NCBI GenBank assembly: GCA_020355945.1
Contig: CP070627.1
Coordinates: 7,317,771-7,329,708, forward strand
DNA from: Candidatus Aminicenantota bacterium
Lineage (GTDB): Bacteria; Acidobacteriota; Aminicenantia; UBA2199
DNA length: 11,938 bases
Reading direction: 5' to 3'
Numbering within the stretch: the stretch's first letter is position 1; the number at the start of each line of letters is the position of its first letter. The position numbers and the translations under genes were made by a program. This document shows positions 1 through 6,616 of this stretch, in pieces. The notes beneath the pieces were generated by a model. It saw only the letters and a list, made by a program, of their open reading frames with translations, was not told the origin of the DNA and made no database searches.

Positions 1-483
1 ATACATCGTTGTATCGTTCTTTTTATAGGGAGCATTCAATAACTTTGAAAGCATGGCGAAATATTGATTTCTTGATACCCCGGAATTATAGTAATGAAAA
101 TGAAGCAAATACCACAACTCAAATGCTTCATTTGAGTAAGCCACTTTAATGTTTTTCTTGTTGGCTAAGTCAATAGCGTTGTTGAAATTTTGTATTGGGA
201 AATGGTTTCTATCAAAAACGCACCAAACCTGGTCATAAAGTATACCATCTTTTTTTGCTCTCTCTATAATTTTTAGTGTTACCTGGACAAGACTCAAGGT
301 ATTCATCCCAAGGCCTTCCACACGAATAGCAGCTGAACTGAGTTTGAAAGCTTTAAAATAGTTAGGCTCGGTTTTACCTCCTTCACAAACAATTAAGAAA
401 CTCTCCGGGAGTTTTCCTCTATTTCTTGACTTTCTTTTTAACGATTTATTTTTTCTTTTCCAAAATAGGTTATCCGTTCCCAT
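1..483 (-). CDS. rloB: RloB-family protein, 3' part cut by window edge
   Basis: Reading the minus strand from an ATG at 483-481 gives 161 open codons that run off the left edge. The protein has the RloB hallmarks: a basic N-terminus, then FLIVCEGGKTEPNYFKAF (about residues 28-45), VWCVFDRNHFP (about residues 85-95) and the SNEAFELWYLLHF block (about residues 117-129). The EGxxTExxYF and FDR segments resemble the acidic motifs of TOPRIM-type nucleases; that comparison is my inference. RloB proteins are usually around 200 residues, so roughly 40-60 C-terminal residues are missing. It follows the ATPase gene by 27 bp with a GAGG ribosome site and is probably co-transcribed. RloB partners of AAA15 ATPases occur in AbiL-type abortive infection and in R-linked (Rlo) genes of type I restriction loci. 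The function here is inferred from family and pairing. Confidence 0.88.
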   Translation of the reverse strand, partial: MGTDNLFWKRKNKSLKRKSRNRGKLPESFLIVCEGGKTEPNYFKAFKLSSAAIRVEGLGMNTLSLVQVTLKIIERAKKDGILYDQVWCVFDRNHFPIQNFNNAIDLANKKNIKVAYSNEAFELWYLLHFHYYNSGVSRNQYFAMLSKLLNAPYKKNDTTMY

Positions 484-510
484 TAGGCCTCGTATTAGAC
501 ATCGTAAACA

Positions 511-1797
511 TTAAAACAGTGAATCGATATCGCCAATGAAGGGGATTGCCCCATATTTTCCCAGCATATAATCCTTGTTAAAGGAAGCGTCTTTACGTAC
601 ACGGTACTCTTCCAGGGAGTATAAATCCGTGACTTCGCACTCATTTTTTTGAGTAAACCAAATTTGATCTCTTCTAAACAATTGATTGGTCAGGATGCTG
701 ATATCATGACTGGCAAACAAAAGCTGGGCTTTAGAAATTGAATCCGTCTCCTTTCCAACATTGTAATGATGGAATATTTCAACAATGGAGCGGATCAACA
801 GTGGATGCAGTTTTGATGTAAGTTCGTCAATTACCAATACCTTGCCATTTTTCAAGACATCATATATCGGGCCAGAAAAGGCAAAAAGAGACTGGGTCCC
901 AGCAGACTCATGGTCTGATAAGTCGAATTTCTCATCAGATAATGGATTATTATTCTGATCAAACTTTTGGTGAACGGTGTTAATTTCCAATTGCATAATT
1001 TTGGCTTCTTTAGAAGATATAGAATCCCTTAATTCCTCAGACATTCCTTTAAAAAATTCTTCAGCATTAATTGGCGTTTGGACTAACCGTAATTCCTTTA
1101 TGCCCATATCAGCTACTTTCAAGAATTTAAGTAGAAATTCCTTAAATTCTTTATCTTCATCTTCTAATTTGGAAATTGAAAAGCCAGTATATCCCATCTC
1201 CTTTACCCCTGAAATTATTTTGAAGTCTTGAAACCATTTTAAAATCCTTCCAGATATCTCACCATTAAATTGGTCGGCTACCGAGAGAAAGAGTGCATTT
1301 GGCCTGGTTTTGCTTTCCAGGCCTTTTCCTTCTTTAAAGTAGGGGCCTAATTTAATTTTATCTTTTTCTCTTATAAAAAGGGTGGCTTCCCGGATAGTAG
1401 GCATAAAAAACAACCATTCATTATGAATCCGCTCTGTATCTGCTTGAAATCCATACCTGTATCGAATTTTGTCTATTATAAATACAATCTCAAATGTAGA
1501 GGGAACCTTTTCCGTTTCAGTGCTTAAAAGAAACTTTTCAATGGGAATCTTTTCAGTGGAAAGGCTTTCCTTTGAAGAAGTTGATATAAATTTCTTCATA
1601 AATCCCATTGCTTTGAATAAATTGCTCTTTCCACTGGCATTGGCCCCATACAAAACAGCACTTTTTAACAATCTTAACTTATCGTCAACTTTTATTGTGT
1701 TGGTCTCCATGTGTTCTTTATCTGATGATGCCACCATGCTCAAGGTAACAATATCTTTAAACGAACGGAAATTTCCAACTTTAAATTCTATCAACAT
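511..1797 (-). CDS. AAA15-family (COG1106) ABC-like ATPase of an RloB/AbiL-type defence pair
   Basis: This 428-residue ATPase has an SMC/OLD-like head. It opens with the family-typical MLIEFKVGNFRSF strand. Walker A is GANASGKS at residues 51-58. A signature-like ESAGTQ lies at 297-302, Walker B is LVIDEL at 321-326 (D324, E325), followed by TSKLHP, and the H-loop is ASHD with His364. The C-terminal stretch with RRDQIWF and LGKYGAIPFIG is typical of COG1106 proteins. No membrane segment or signal peptide is seen, so it should be cytoplasmic. The ATG has GGAG seven bases upstream and a strong promoter just before it. With the downstream rloB it forms a two-gene set known in phage defence (AbiLi/AbiLii-like; RloA-like). 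In such systems the ATPase is thought to sense or gate the effector. The family assignment is firm; the defence role is inferred from the pairing. Confidence 0.9.
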   Translation of the reverse strand: MLIEFKVGNFRSFKDIVTLSMVASSDKEHMETNTIKVDDKLRLLKSAVLYGANASGKSNLFKAMGFMKKFISTSSKESLSTEKIPIEKFLLSTETEKVPSTFEIVFIIDKIRYRYGFQADTERIHNEWLFFMPTIREATLFIREKDKIKLGPYFKEGKGLESKTRPNALFLSVADQFNGEISGRILKWFQDFKIISGVKEMGYTGFSISKLEDEDKEFKEFLLKFLKVADMGIKELRLVQTPINAEEFFKGMSEELRDSISSKEAKIMQLEINTVHQKFDQNNNPLSDEKFDLSDHESAGTQSLFAFSGPIYDVLKNGKVLVIDELTSKLHPLLIRSIVEIFHHYNVGKETDSISKAQLLFASHDISILTNQLFRRDQIWFTQKNECEVTDLYSLEEYRVRKDASFNKDYMLGKYGAIPFIGDIDSLF

Positions 1798-1814
1798 TTT
1801 TTTCTCCAGTTTAA

Positions 1815-1843
1815 TTTATAACCTAAAAAAAAATTAAAGTCAA
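1815..1843 (-). promoter_or_regulatory. Sigma70-type promoter of the ATPase-rloB operon
   Basis: On the minus strand TTGACT (1843-1838) is followed by a 17-bp spacer holding a run of nine T and then TATAAA (1820-1815). This is close to the housekeeping consensus with ideal spacing. The expected start of transcription is near 1808, giving a leader of only about 11 bases that carries GGAG before the ATG at 1797. No classic terminator is visible between the upstream gene (ending at 1940) and this promoter. Confidence 0.7.
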
Positions 1844-1849
1844 GTATTC

Positions 1850-1864
1850 TGAGATTTTTTCTCA
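1850..1864. repeat. Small inverted repeat upstream of the ATPase promoter
   Basis: TGAGA and TCTCA form five-base arms around a TTTTT centre, ending seven bases upstream of the -35 box of the ATPase promoter. It could be an operator half-site pair or chance in AT-rich DNA. It is not followed by a T-run in the minus direction, so it does not look like a terminator for the gene ending at 1940. Confidence 0.25.
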
Positions 1865-1939
1865 AATATTTTATTTTTAATTTAGAATTTCGAGTTTTGT
1901 AGGCTTGTGAAAACAACGGTTCGTTCCCAAGAAGATATT

Positions 1940-2701
1940 TTATATGGAAACTTCCAGGGAAGCGACCAATATGAAATCATTCTTTTTCAGGTTTTCCTGG
2001 AGGGGGCGATTGGTATACCTGTCCTGCATTTCAATTTTTAAACCCAGGGGTTTTTTCATTACTACTGATAGAGAAACATTGACTTCAACCCGGAAATCTT
2101 CAAAAAAATTGCCCCAATTGGAGGTGTATAATATATCGATAGTATAGGTGGTGGTGGTTGACAGGTTTTTTTTTAAGCTGCCATTCAAGTTTAATCGAAA
2201 GGAATTTTGATTTTCTACGCCCTCCAGTGCGTCGGTAAACTCACCATTTATACTGGCTGCCAGGTGGGTTTTGGTTTTTTTGCTGTCGGCAAAAATGGTC
2301 TTAATGCCCAGTCCACCGTTCCCCCGGAGTGCAATTTTGGAAAATTTATCATACTCCAGGGAAATCACCCCATATAAATTGAAACGCTTCCATGTTTTGC
2401 CGCTGATTTTATTGTACCACTGCCCTTTATTGACAATTTGTTCTTCTCCACTGGTCCCGTAAAAGGTGTCAAAAGAGGTGGTGAATTCAAGGGGCTTTGT
2501 GTCCAGTTGGAATTTCAGGCCGCCATTGATTAATTGACTTTTCGTATTCCCTGCATTAAGGGTAATTCCTCCTTTAACCGCGAGAGTCCAATTTTTACTT
2601 TGTCCCCGGGACTCTTCCGGGGAGGTTCCGGCGAAAATAATAGTGCCGGCTAAAACCAGGAGAGTAGTTAACAAACGTTTTAACCGTCTTATTGGTCTCA
2701 A
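1940..2701 (-). CDS. DUF481-like outer-membrane beta-barrel protein, TTG start
   Basis: This 253-residue protein has a Sec-type N-terminus (RRLKRLLTTLLVLAGTIIFAG, about residues 4-25). The rest is made of short alternating-polarity strands rich in Gly, Asn, Thr and aromatics, ending on a strand (FILVASLEVSI). The early SGNT-like block (NAGNTKSQLINGGLKF) matches the pattern of DUF481/YdiY proteins, described as putative salt-induced outer-membrane proteins. The only possible start is TTG at 2701-2699: a stop lies in frame at 2716-2714 and the next Met is far inside. No good ribosome site precedes it, and the kinase-like gene stops only five bases upstream, so translation is probably coupled. 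A barrel in the outer membrane beside a TonB-like protein suggests a physical link between the two (inference). The barrel nature is fairly clear; the exact family is less sure. Confidence 0.66.
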   Translation of the reverse strand: MRPIRRLKRLLTTLLVLAGTIIFAGTSPEESRGQSKNWTLAVKGGITLNAGNTKSQLINGGLKFQLDTKPLEFTTSFDTFYGTSGEEQIVNKGQWYNKISGKTWKRFNLYGVISLEYDKFSKIALRGNGGLGIKTIFADSKKTKTHLAASINGEFTDALEGVENQNSFRLNLNGSLKKNLSTTTTYTIDILYTSNWGNFFEDFRVEVNVSLSVVMKKPLGLKIEMQDRYTNRPLQENLKKNDFILVASLEVSI

Positions 2702-2706
2702 TTTGC

Positions 2707-4581
2707 TTAAAAGTCAACCTTAATGGCTACAGGGTACCAGACTTTTACTTTTATATTGTCTTTTACAGCGGGTTTGTACAGCCATTTTTTTAGTGCTTTT
2801 TTAATGGATGATTTTAAGTCGTCCGGGACAGCACCGATCATTTTTACTTCGGCTACGACGCCGGTTTCATCAATTAACAGCATGGCACGCAGGGTCATCT
2901 GGTTCCCCTGGTATTTTCTCCGCAGGAAAGAGGAGAAAACAGGCTTCCTCTCTTTTAGTTTTTCCGGTTTTGCTGTGACTTCAGTGAGAGCCACCAGGTC
3001 TCCCTCTTTTAGTTTCATTTTTGCTTTTTCTGTTTCTGCTATCTTTTTTTCCAGTTCTTCTTGTTGTTTTTTTCTTTTCGCTTCTTCCAGTTGTTTTTGC
3101 TCTTCCAGTTTCCGTTGTTTTTCCAGTTGGGCTTCTCTTTTTTTCTGTTCTGCTTCTTCTATTTGCCTTTGTTCCTCTTCCAGTCGTTTTTGTTTTTCCA
3201 GGGCTTTTCGCATTTCTTCTTTTTGCCATTCTCTTAATTTTTTAATTTCTTCTTCCTGGGCTTGTTTTTCTTCTCCGGTGGTGGCGGCTGTTTCCTCGAT
3301 GGCTTTTAATCGCTTCTGATATTCCGCTTCCAATTCCGATTTAAATCGCTCCATCCTGCGGTTTATTTCTTCTTCGGTTTTTATTCGTTGTTCCGCTTGT
3401 TTCTGGGCCTGTTTCTGTTGGTTAATGATGATAAACGCAGTGGCTCCAATAATAATAACAATAATTGCAATAAGCGGGACAAGGAGTTTTGCCCGTGATT
3501 TTTTTTGGTCTTCCAGGCCGGATAATATGCCTTCCACTAAATGATCGTCACCTTTCTTTTCTTCTTTAACCGGTTTTTCCGCTTCCTTCTCTTTTCGGGG
3601 CTCGGGTAGGGTATAATTCAATTCGTCAGCCAGGTCTTTATTTTCTTGTTCCATGGTTTCCAGGTAGAGTGAATTCATAAAGTAAGCTAGGCTAAAGGTT
3701 ACAGAGGATAATTCTTCAATATGGAAATTATTGGAAATATAATCTTTAAATTCTTTGATGTTCGCGAATCGTTGGGAGGGGATGGGGTGCAGTGTTTTTT
3801 TGAAAAAGGTGATGATGTTGGTTAAGAATTCTTTGTCCCCTGAAGGGATATGTTGACTAAAAATGATATTGGAAAATTTAGACTCAAAATCTTCTTCCGG
3901 GGAATAAGAATAATACTTACCGGTTAGGATTCGATAAATAATATAACCCAGGTGATAAATGTCCGTTTGACCGACCAGTTTTTCTTTTCGCAAGAATTCC
4001 GGTGCGATCCAGGCGCCGTACTTTTGAACCAACTCTTTAAATATTCCCTCTTCCCGACCGAGGTAAGGATAGATACCATAATTTTTTAAATAAATTTTCC
4101 CATCATAATCGATTAATATATTATCCGGTGTTAAGAACCCGTGAAATGATTTTTCCCCACTAACCACAATGGATGACCCGATATCAATTAAATCCGCGAT
4201 GGCAAATGCCAGGGAAAACGCCAGATCAAAATTAATGGGGGTATCTTTTTGAGTGGAATCTTCAAGCACTTGCTCCAGGGTTTTACCCTTCAGTTGTGGA
4301 TAAATGAGGTAGTATTTATTCCCTTCCTTTACGATTTGTTCGGGGGAATATAGTTTAGGGATGTTGGATTTTTTCACCCCCTCCAGTAAAATGCTGACTC
4401 TCTTCCACACCTTGGGACTGCTGTAAAGGAAGGGATACACTTCTGTAAACAGGTGATGTTTCAGAGTTTTTCGTTTTTCAATATCAATTTCACCTGCCCG
4501 ATAGTTTACACCGATGGCATCGGTGCCCAGTTCTTTAAATAGAAGATAATTATTTACCCTTTGATATTCATGCTCGCTCAT
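2707..4581 (-). CDS. Degenerate Ser/Thr kinase (pseudokinase) - TM - coiled coil - TonB-like C-terminal domain
   Basis: The 624-residue protein has four parts. Residues about 10-285 follow the protein-kinase fold, with HGFLTPDNIL (147-156) in place of HRDxKPxN, KNYG (166-169) in place of DFG, APE at 193-195, D207..G212 in helix F, and R271. The catalytic-loop Asp and the Mg-binding Asp are both absent, and no clear Gly-rich loop or VAIK lysine is seen, so it is probably a catalytically dead scaffold. One membrane helix (about 366-387) follows a basic stretch, placing the kinase-like part in the cytoplasm. A Glu/Lys/Gln-rich coiled coil (about 390-530) then crosses the periplasm. The end (about 545-624), with an IDETGVVAEVKMIG strand and KKALKKWLYKPA, matches the TonB C-terminal domain. 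GAGGT six bases before the ATG supports the start. It heads a two-gene unit with a barrel protein. The function is unknown; signalling or envelope mechanics is a guess. Confidence 0.85.
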   Translation of the reverse strand: MSEHEYQRVNNYLLFKELGTDAIGVNYRAGEIDIEKRKTLKHHLFTEVYPFLYSSPKVWKRVSILLEGVKKSNIPKLYSPEQIVKEGNKYYLIYPQLKGKTLEQVLEDSTQKDTPINFDLAFSLAFAIADLIDIGSSIVVSGEKSFHGFLTPDNILIDYDGKIYLKNYGIYPYLGREEGIFKELVQKYGAWIAPEFLRKEKLVGQTDIYHLGYIIYRILTGKYYSYSPEEDFESKFSNIIFSQHIPSGDKEFLTNIITFFKKTLHPIPSQRFANIKEFKDYISNNFHIEELSSVTFSLAYFMNSLYLETMEQENKDLADELNYTLPEPRKEKEAEKPVKEEKKGDDHLVEGILSGLEDQKKSRAKLLVPLIAIIVIIIGATAFIIINQQKQAQKQAEQRIKTEEEINRRMERFKSELEAEYQKRLKAIEETAATTGEEKQAQEEEIKKLREWQKEEMRKALEKQKRLEEEQRQIEEAEQKKREAQLEKQRKLEEQKQLEEAKRKKQQEELEKKIAETEKAKMKLKEGDLVALTEVTAKPEKLKERKPVFSSFLRRKYQGNQMTLRAMLLIDETGVVAEVKMIGAVPDDLKSSIKKALKKWLYKPAVKDNIKVKVWYPVAIKVDF

Positions 4582-4621
4582 GGTTGACCTCGTTTAAATA
4601 ATAGCATAGTAAACATTGTAT

Positions 4622-4649
4622 ATTATATAAGATAGTAAAAAAAATTCAA
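4622..4649 (-). promoter_or_regulatory. Promoter of the pseudokinase-barrel unit
   Basis: On the minus strand TTGAAT (4649-4644), a 16-bp spacer and a perfect TATAAT (4627-4622) lie about 40 bases before the pseudokinase ATG, with GAGGT between. Together with the plus-strand promoter at 4684-4712 it makes this 137-bp gap a divergent control region; the two -35 boxes are 34 bp apart. Confidence 0.6.
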
Positions 4650-4683
4650 TAGGAAAATCATCATTTCGGTATTTTTTTTGAAG

Positions 4684-4712
4684 TTGAAAAAAAACGAATT
4701 TTATGGCATACT
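4684..4712 (+). promoter_or_regulatory. Candidate promoter of the lipoprotein-T2SS operon
   Basis: TTGAAA (4684-4689), a 17-bp spacer and CATACT (4707-4712) form a moderate sigma70-type site. The expected start of transcription falls at about 4719, the A of the ATG itself, and no ribosome-binding sequence lies before that ATG. Either the message is leaderless or a different promoter is used. The rest of the gap shows only AT-rich runs. Confidence 0.4.
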
Positions 4713-4718
4713 TATGGT

Positions 4719-5687
4719 ATGAAAAAAAGATTGATTCCAGGCGTATTTTTGTGCGCTGTTTTGATGGCGGGGCTTATTTGTGGTGTGTTTCATTCGTGTA
4801 AAAAGCAAGCATTTTTCGCGGATGCGGATGCGGAAATCCGCATAAGTACAGACCGGCTGAATATTCAATTGAATGAGAGCGTGAGGATTGCCATTACCGG
4901 GTATAACAGCGATGGTTCTTTTTTATTGGATGGTACGCGGGTGGATTTAACCATTGAAAATGGCAGCCTGGACCGGCCGTGGGTGGAATTGGAGAATGGT
5001 ACCGCTTCAGCAATGGCAACCGCTAATATGGAGCGGGGTGAAATGAAAATTACGGCCCGGTCCGGGAGTGCGGTGGCCGAGCCCAATCCATTGGTAATAC
5101 AAGTGGGACAGGTACCTGAGGTAAACCGGATTGCAGCCTCTTTGAATCCTGCAGTACTTCCTTATAACGGCGGTAGAGTTGAGATTGTGGTTACGGTTTA
5201 TGATATCTATTTTCAACCGATTGCGGGTGTGACAGTGGTACTGGAGGCAGACACCGGGACCCTGGATTCAAGAGGAGCACCATTAACCACGGACCAGTCA
5301 GGACAGGTGATCGATTACCTGGAAACCACCCGGGAATGTACGGTTACCATTTATGCCGGCAGTGTCAACAAAACAGTAACCGTGACCCTGGAAGAAGAAC
5401 CGGAGCCCAACATGAAACCGGTGGCAGACTTTACTTATTCTCCACTGGACCCGGTATCCGATGAAACCGTTTATTTCAACGCATCGGCCAGTTACGATGA
5501 AGATGGTTTTATTCAACAGTATACGTGGGATTTTGGTGACGGGTCCACCGGCATCGGCAAGAGAACCACCCACAAGTTCACTGTCAGTGAATTTCAAACC
5601 AGGACCTTTTCGGTGACCCTGACGGTGGTGGATAACCAGGGAGCCCATGACTCCTTTTCCCAACAAATTACGGTTAATTATAAATAG
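4719..5687 (+). CDS. Exported lipoprotein with two Ig-like domains and a PKD domain
   Basis: This 322-residue protein begins with MKKR and a hydrophobic stretch to Cys27. The box before Cys27 (VFHSC) is an imperfect lipobox, so lipidation is likely but not certain. Two Ig-like beta domains follow (about 38-128 and 132-224), with the repeated pattern of an invasin/Big_1-type fold (DLTIENGSLD; VVLEADTGTLD). The C-terminus is a PKD domain (about 232-322) with the diagnostic WDFGDG at 270-275. Such domains mediate binding in surface or secreted proteins. The gene stops ten bases before the T2SS reading frames with no terminator between, so it appears to be the first gene of that operon. It may be a T2SS cargo, a surface-retained partner or a structural accessory; nothing in the sequence decides. 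No ribosome site is seen at the ATG, but the signal peptide makes this start convincing. Confidence 0.82.
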   Translation: MKKRLIPGVFLCAVLMAGLICGVFHSCKKQAFFADADAEIRISTDRLNIQLNESVRIAITGYNSDGSFLLDGTRVDLTIENGSLDRPWVELENGTASAMATANMERGEMKITARSGSAVAEPNPLVIQVGQVPEVNRIAASLNPAVLPYNGGRVEIVVTVYDIYFQPIAGVTVVLEADTGTLDSRGAPLTTDQSGQVIDYLETTRECTVTIYAGSVNKTVTVTLEEEPEPNMKPVADFTYSPLDPVSDETVYFNASASYDEDGFIQQYTWDFGDGSTGIGKRTTHKFTVSEFQTRTFSVTLTVVDNQGAHDSFSQQITVNYK

Positions 5688-5693
5688 GTGAAA

Positions 5694-5727
5694 GAGCATG
5701 GCGCACGAAGGAGCATGGCGCATGGAG
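5694..5727. repeat. 17-bp tandem repeat at the gspH start
   Basis: Two adjacent 17-bp units (5694-5710 and 5711-5727) share the block GAGCATGGCGCA and match at 15 of 17 positions. Further degenerate GAGCAT and GGCGC pieces continue to about 5767. The repeat supplies the first ATG codons and the leader-peptide codons of gspH. It looks like low-complexity intergenic DNA captured as coding sequence. Confidence 0.7.
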
Positions 5728-6161
5728 TACAGAGCATATTGCAGAGTGCAGGGCGCGGGGCGCACGGCAAAACCCGGCGGCTTTACCCTGCTTGAAACCA
5801 TCCTGGTTTTTTTTTAATCGGATTACTTACAGCCTTAATTTTTCCCTATATTTCCAGGACCATCGATAAAACCGAAGAAAAGAAAAAAATAGTGATGGTG
5901 TTAACAGCAATTTCCGATTTGAAGAGAAAATGCATCTCATATCTTAACCTGGGAGAAATCGAAGCCGTGGGTAATGACCTGGTCTTTTTCCTGGATAACC
6001 GGGAGATCAATCGCATTTATCTCCCCGAGTTAGAAGGATTATCCGGGAATATATACTTTAACAGGTATGGAATGACCGCAGGAGGTGAAATTTTAATCCG
6101 ATTCACCAGGGTGTACAAAATTGTAGTCCAGGAGGTATCCGGGAGGATTTGGGTAGAATAA
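5698..6161 (+). CDS. gspH: GspH-like T2SS pseudopilin, reading frame interrupted by one base at a T9 run
   Basis: From the ATG at 5698 (AGGTG upstream) the frame runs through KPGG|FTLLETILVFF and meets TAA at 5815-5817, straight after nine T (5807-5815). One extra T, or a -1 slip, restores the frame and continues as LIGLLTALIFP to the stop at 6161, about 154 residues in all. In that reading the mature protein has Glu5, Gly14 and Pro22 exactly where type IV pilin-like proteins have them, so a ten-T frame is almost certainly the functional one. The C-terminal part (IYFNRYGMTAGGEILIRF, then VSGRIWVE) resembles the end of GspH. The leader is 28 residues, or 20 from the second ATG at 5722, and is built from repeats. 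The gene may be a pseudogene, a sequencing error, or expressed by slippage. The downstream 89 codons from 5892 (GTG) could be annotated alone. It lies directly before gspI. Confidence 0.8.
5807..5815 (+). other. T9 slippery tract in gspH
   Basis: The zero-frame codons are GTT TTT TTT TAA. The seven T ahead of the TAA fit the X-XXY-YYZ pattern for -1 ribosomal slipping, with both Phe codons re-pairing perfectly and a stop codon immediately after. Runs of nine A or T are also known sites of transcriptional slippage in bacteria. No clear downstream stem-loop was noticed. Confidence 0.55.
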
Positions 6162-6616
6162 TGCCAGGAACAAATAAAAGCTTAGAGGGAACAAGGGGGC
6201 TTGCCCCCTTGTGTAAGGATGGCTTCACGTTAATCGAAGTGCTTGTGTCCATTACCATCCTTTTCCTGGTGATTGCGTCGGTTTTCTATTTTTATTCTCA
6301 TTTAATGGATAACCAGGCAAAACTAAAAGAGAAATACAAAATTTTACGGATGGGCAAAGAGTTTGTGGATTCGTTTATCTTTGGGAGTGACCCGGAGATT
6401 TTATCTATAACCGGGGGGCAAAGAGAAGTGGAGGATTTTATCCTCCGCTGGAATATTTACCCTGCGGAAGATGAGAGAGCGGTTCTCTTTACTTCGGGTG
6501 TCGCCCCTATGGCCCAGTTAAAGCGGGTTCACCTGGAAATTATCAAAGCAGAAACCGGCAAAAGCGTATTGGACCTTCACTTTTTAGTGAATACCATTTC
6601 ACCGGCAGGAAAATGA
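6161..6616 (+). CDS. gspI: GspI T2SS minor pseudopilin
   Basis: The ATG at 6161 overlaps the stop of gspH as TAATG, so I prefer it to the in-frame TTG at 6149, which is only two bases from GGGAGGA. The protein has 151 residues. A 21-residue leader ends in KDG, and cleavage by the prepilin peptidase (GspO/PilD) would give FTLIEVLVSITILFLVIASVF, with Glu5 in place. The body (KYKILRMGKEFVDSFI, then ILRWNIYP and LKRVHLEI) fits the small GspI fold, which joins GspJ and GspK at the pseudopilus tip. Most of the leader is encoded by a perfect palindrome (6191-6212), unlike a normal short basic leader. The stop overlaps the gspJ ATG as ATGA. Confidence 0.85.
   Translation: MPGTNKSLEGTRGLAPLCKDGFTLIEVLVSITILFLVIASVFYFYSHLMDNQAKLKEKYKILRMGKEFVDSFIFGSDPEILSITGGQREVEDFILRWNIYPAEDERAVLFTSGVAPMAQLKRVHLEIIKAETGKSVLDLHFLVNTISPAGK
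6191..6212. repeat. Perfect palindrome in the gspI leader
   Basis: Arms ACAAGGGGGC and GCCCCCTTGT flank a TT centre: ten paired bases on each side with no mismatch. It encodes residues 11-17 of the GspI leader. As RNA it would be a very stable hairpin about 30 bases after the start codon, so it could also affect translation or polarity. It resembles GC-rich short interspersed palindromes and is out of character with the surrounding coding sequence. Confidence 0.8.

Noticed and set aside
1850..1864. Rho-independent terminator of the barrel gene
   Set aside because: The stem is only five pairs, AT-rich, and has no T-run on the minus strand side.
2981..3245. Two further frames (minus 82 codons, plus 74 codons) over the coiled coil
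   Set aside because: They are low-complexity Lys/Arg or Leu/Phe products made by the repetitive codons of the real gene in other frames.
2723..3319. 198-codon open frame on the plus strand
   Set aside because: It is the antisense shadow of the Glu/Lys/Gln coiled-coil codons of the pseudokinase gene: a Ser/Phe/Cys-rich product with no domain and no ribosome site.
2707..4581. Active Ser/Thr protein kinase
   Set aside because: The HRD-type Asp, the DFG Asp and a clear ATP-lysine are absent, so an active-kinase annotation is not supported.
5694..5767. GAGCATGGCGCA repeats as a CRISPR array
   Set aside because: The units are adjacent, only 17 bp long, degenerate and without unique spacers, and no cas genes are present.
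5298..5801. 167-codon open frame on the minus strand across the end of the lipoprotein gene and the gspH start
   Set aside because: It is opposite a convincing PKD domain and pilin leader, and the product has no recognisable pattern.
6149..6163. TTG at 6149 as the gspI start
   Set aside because: The GGGAGGA sequence would be only two bases away; the TAATG overlap at 6159-6163 gives a better coupled ATG.
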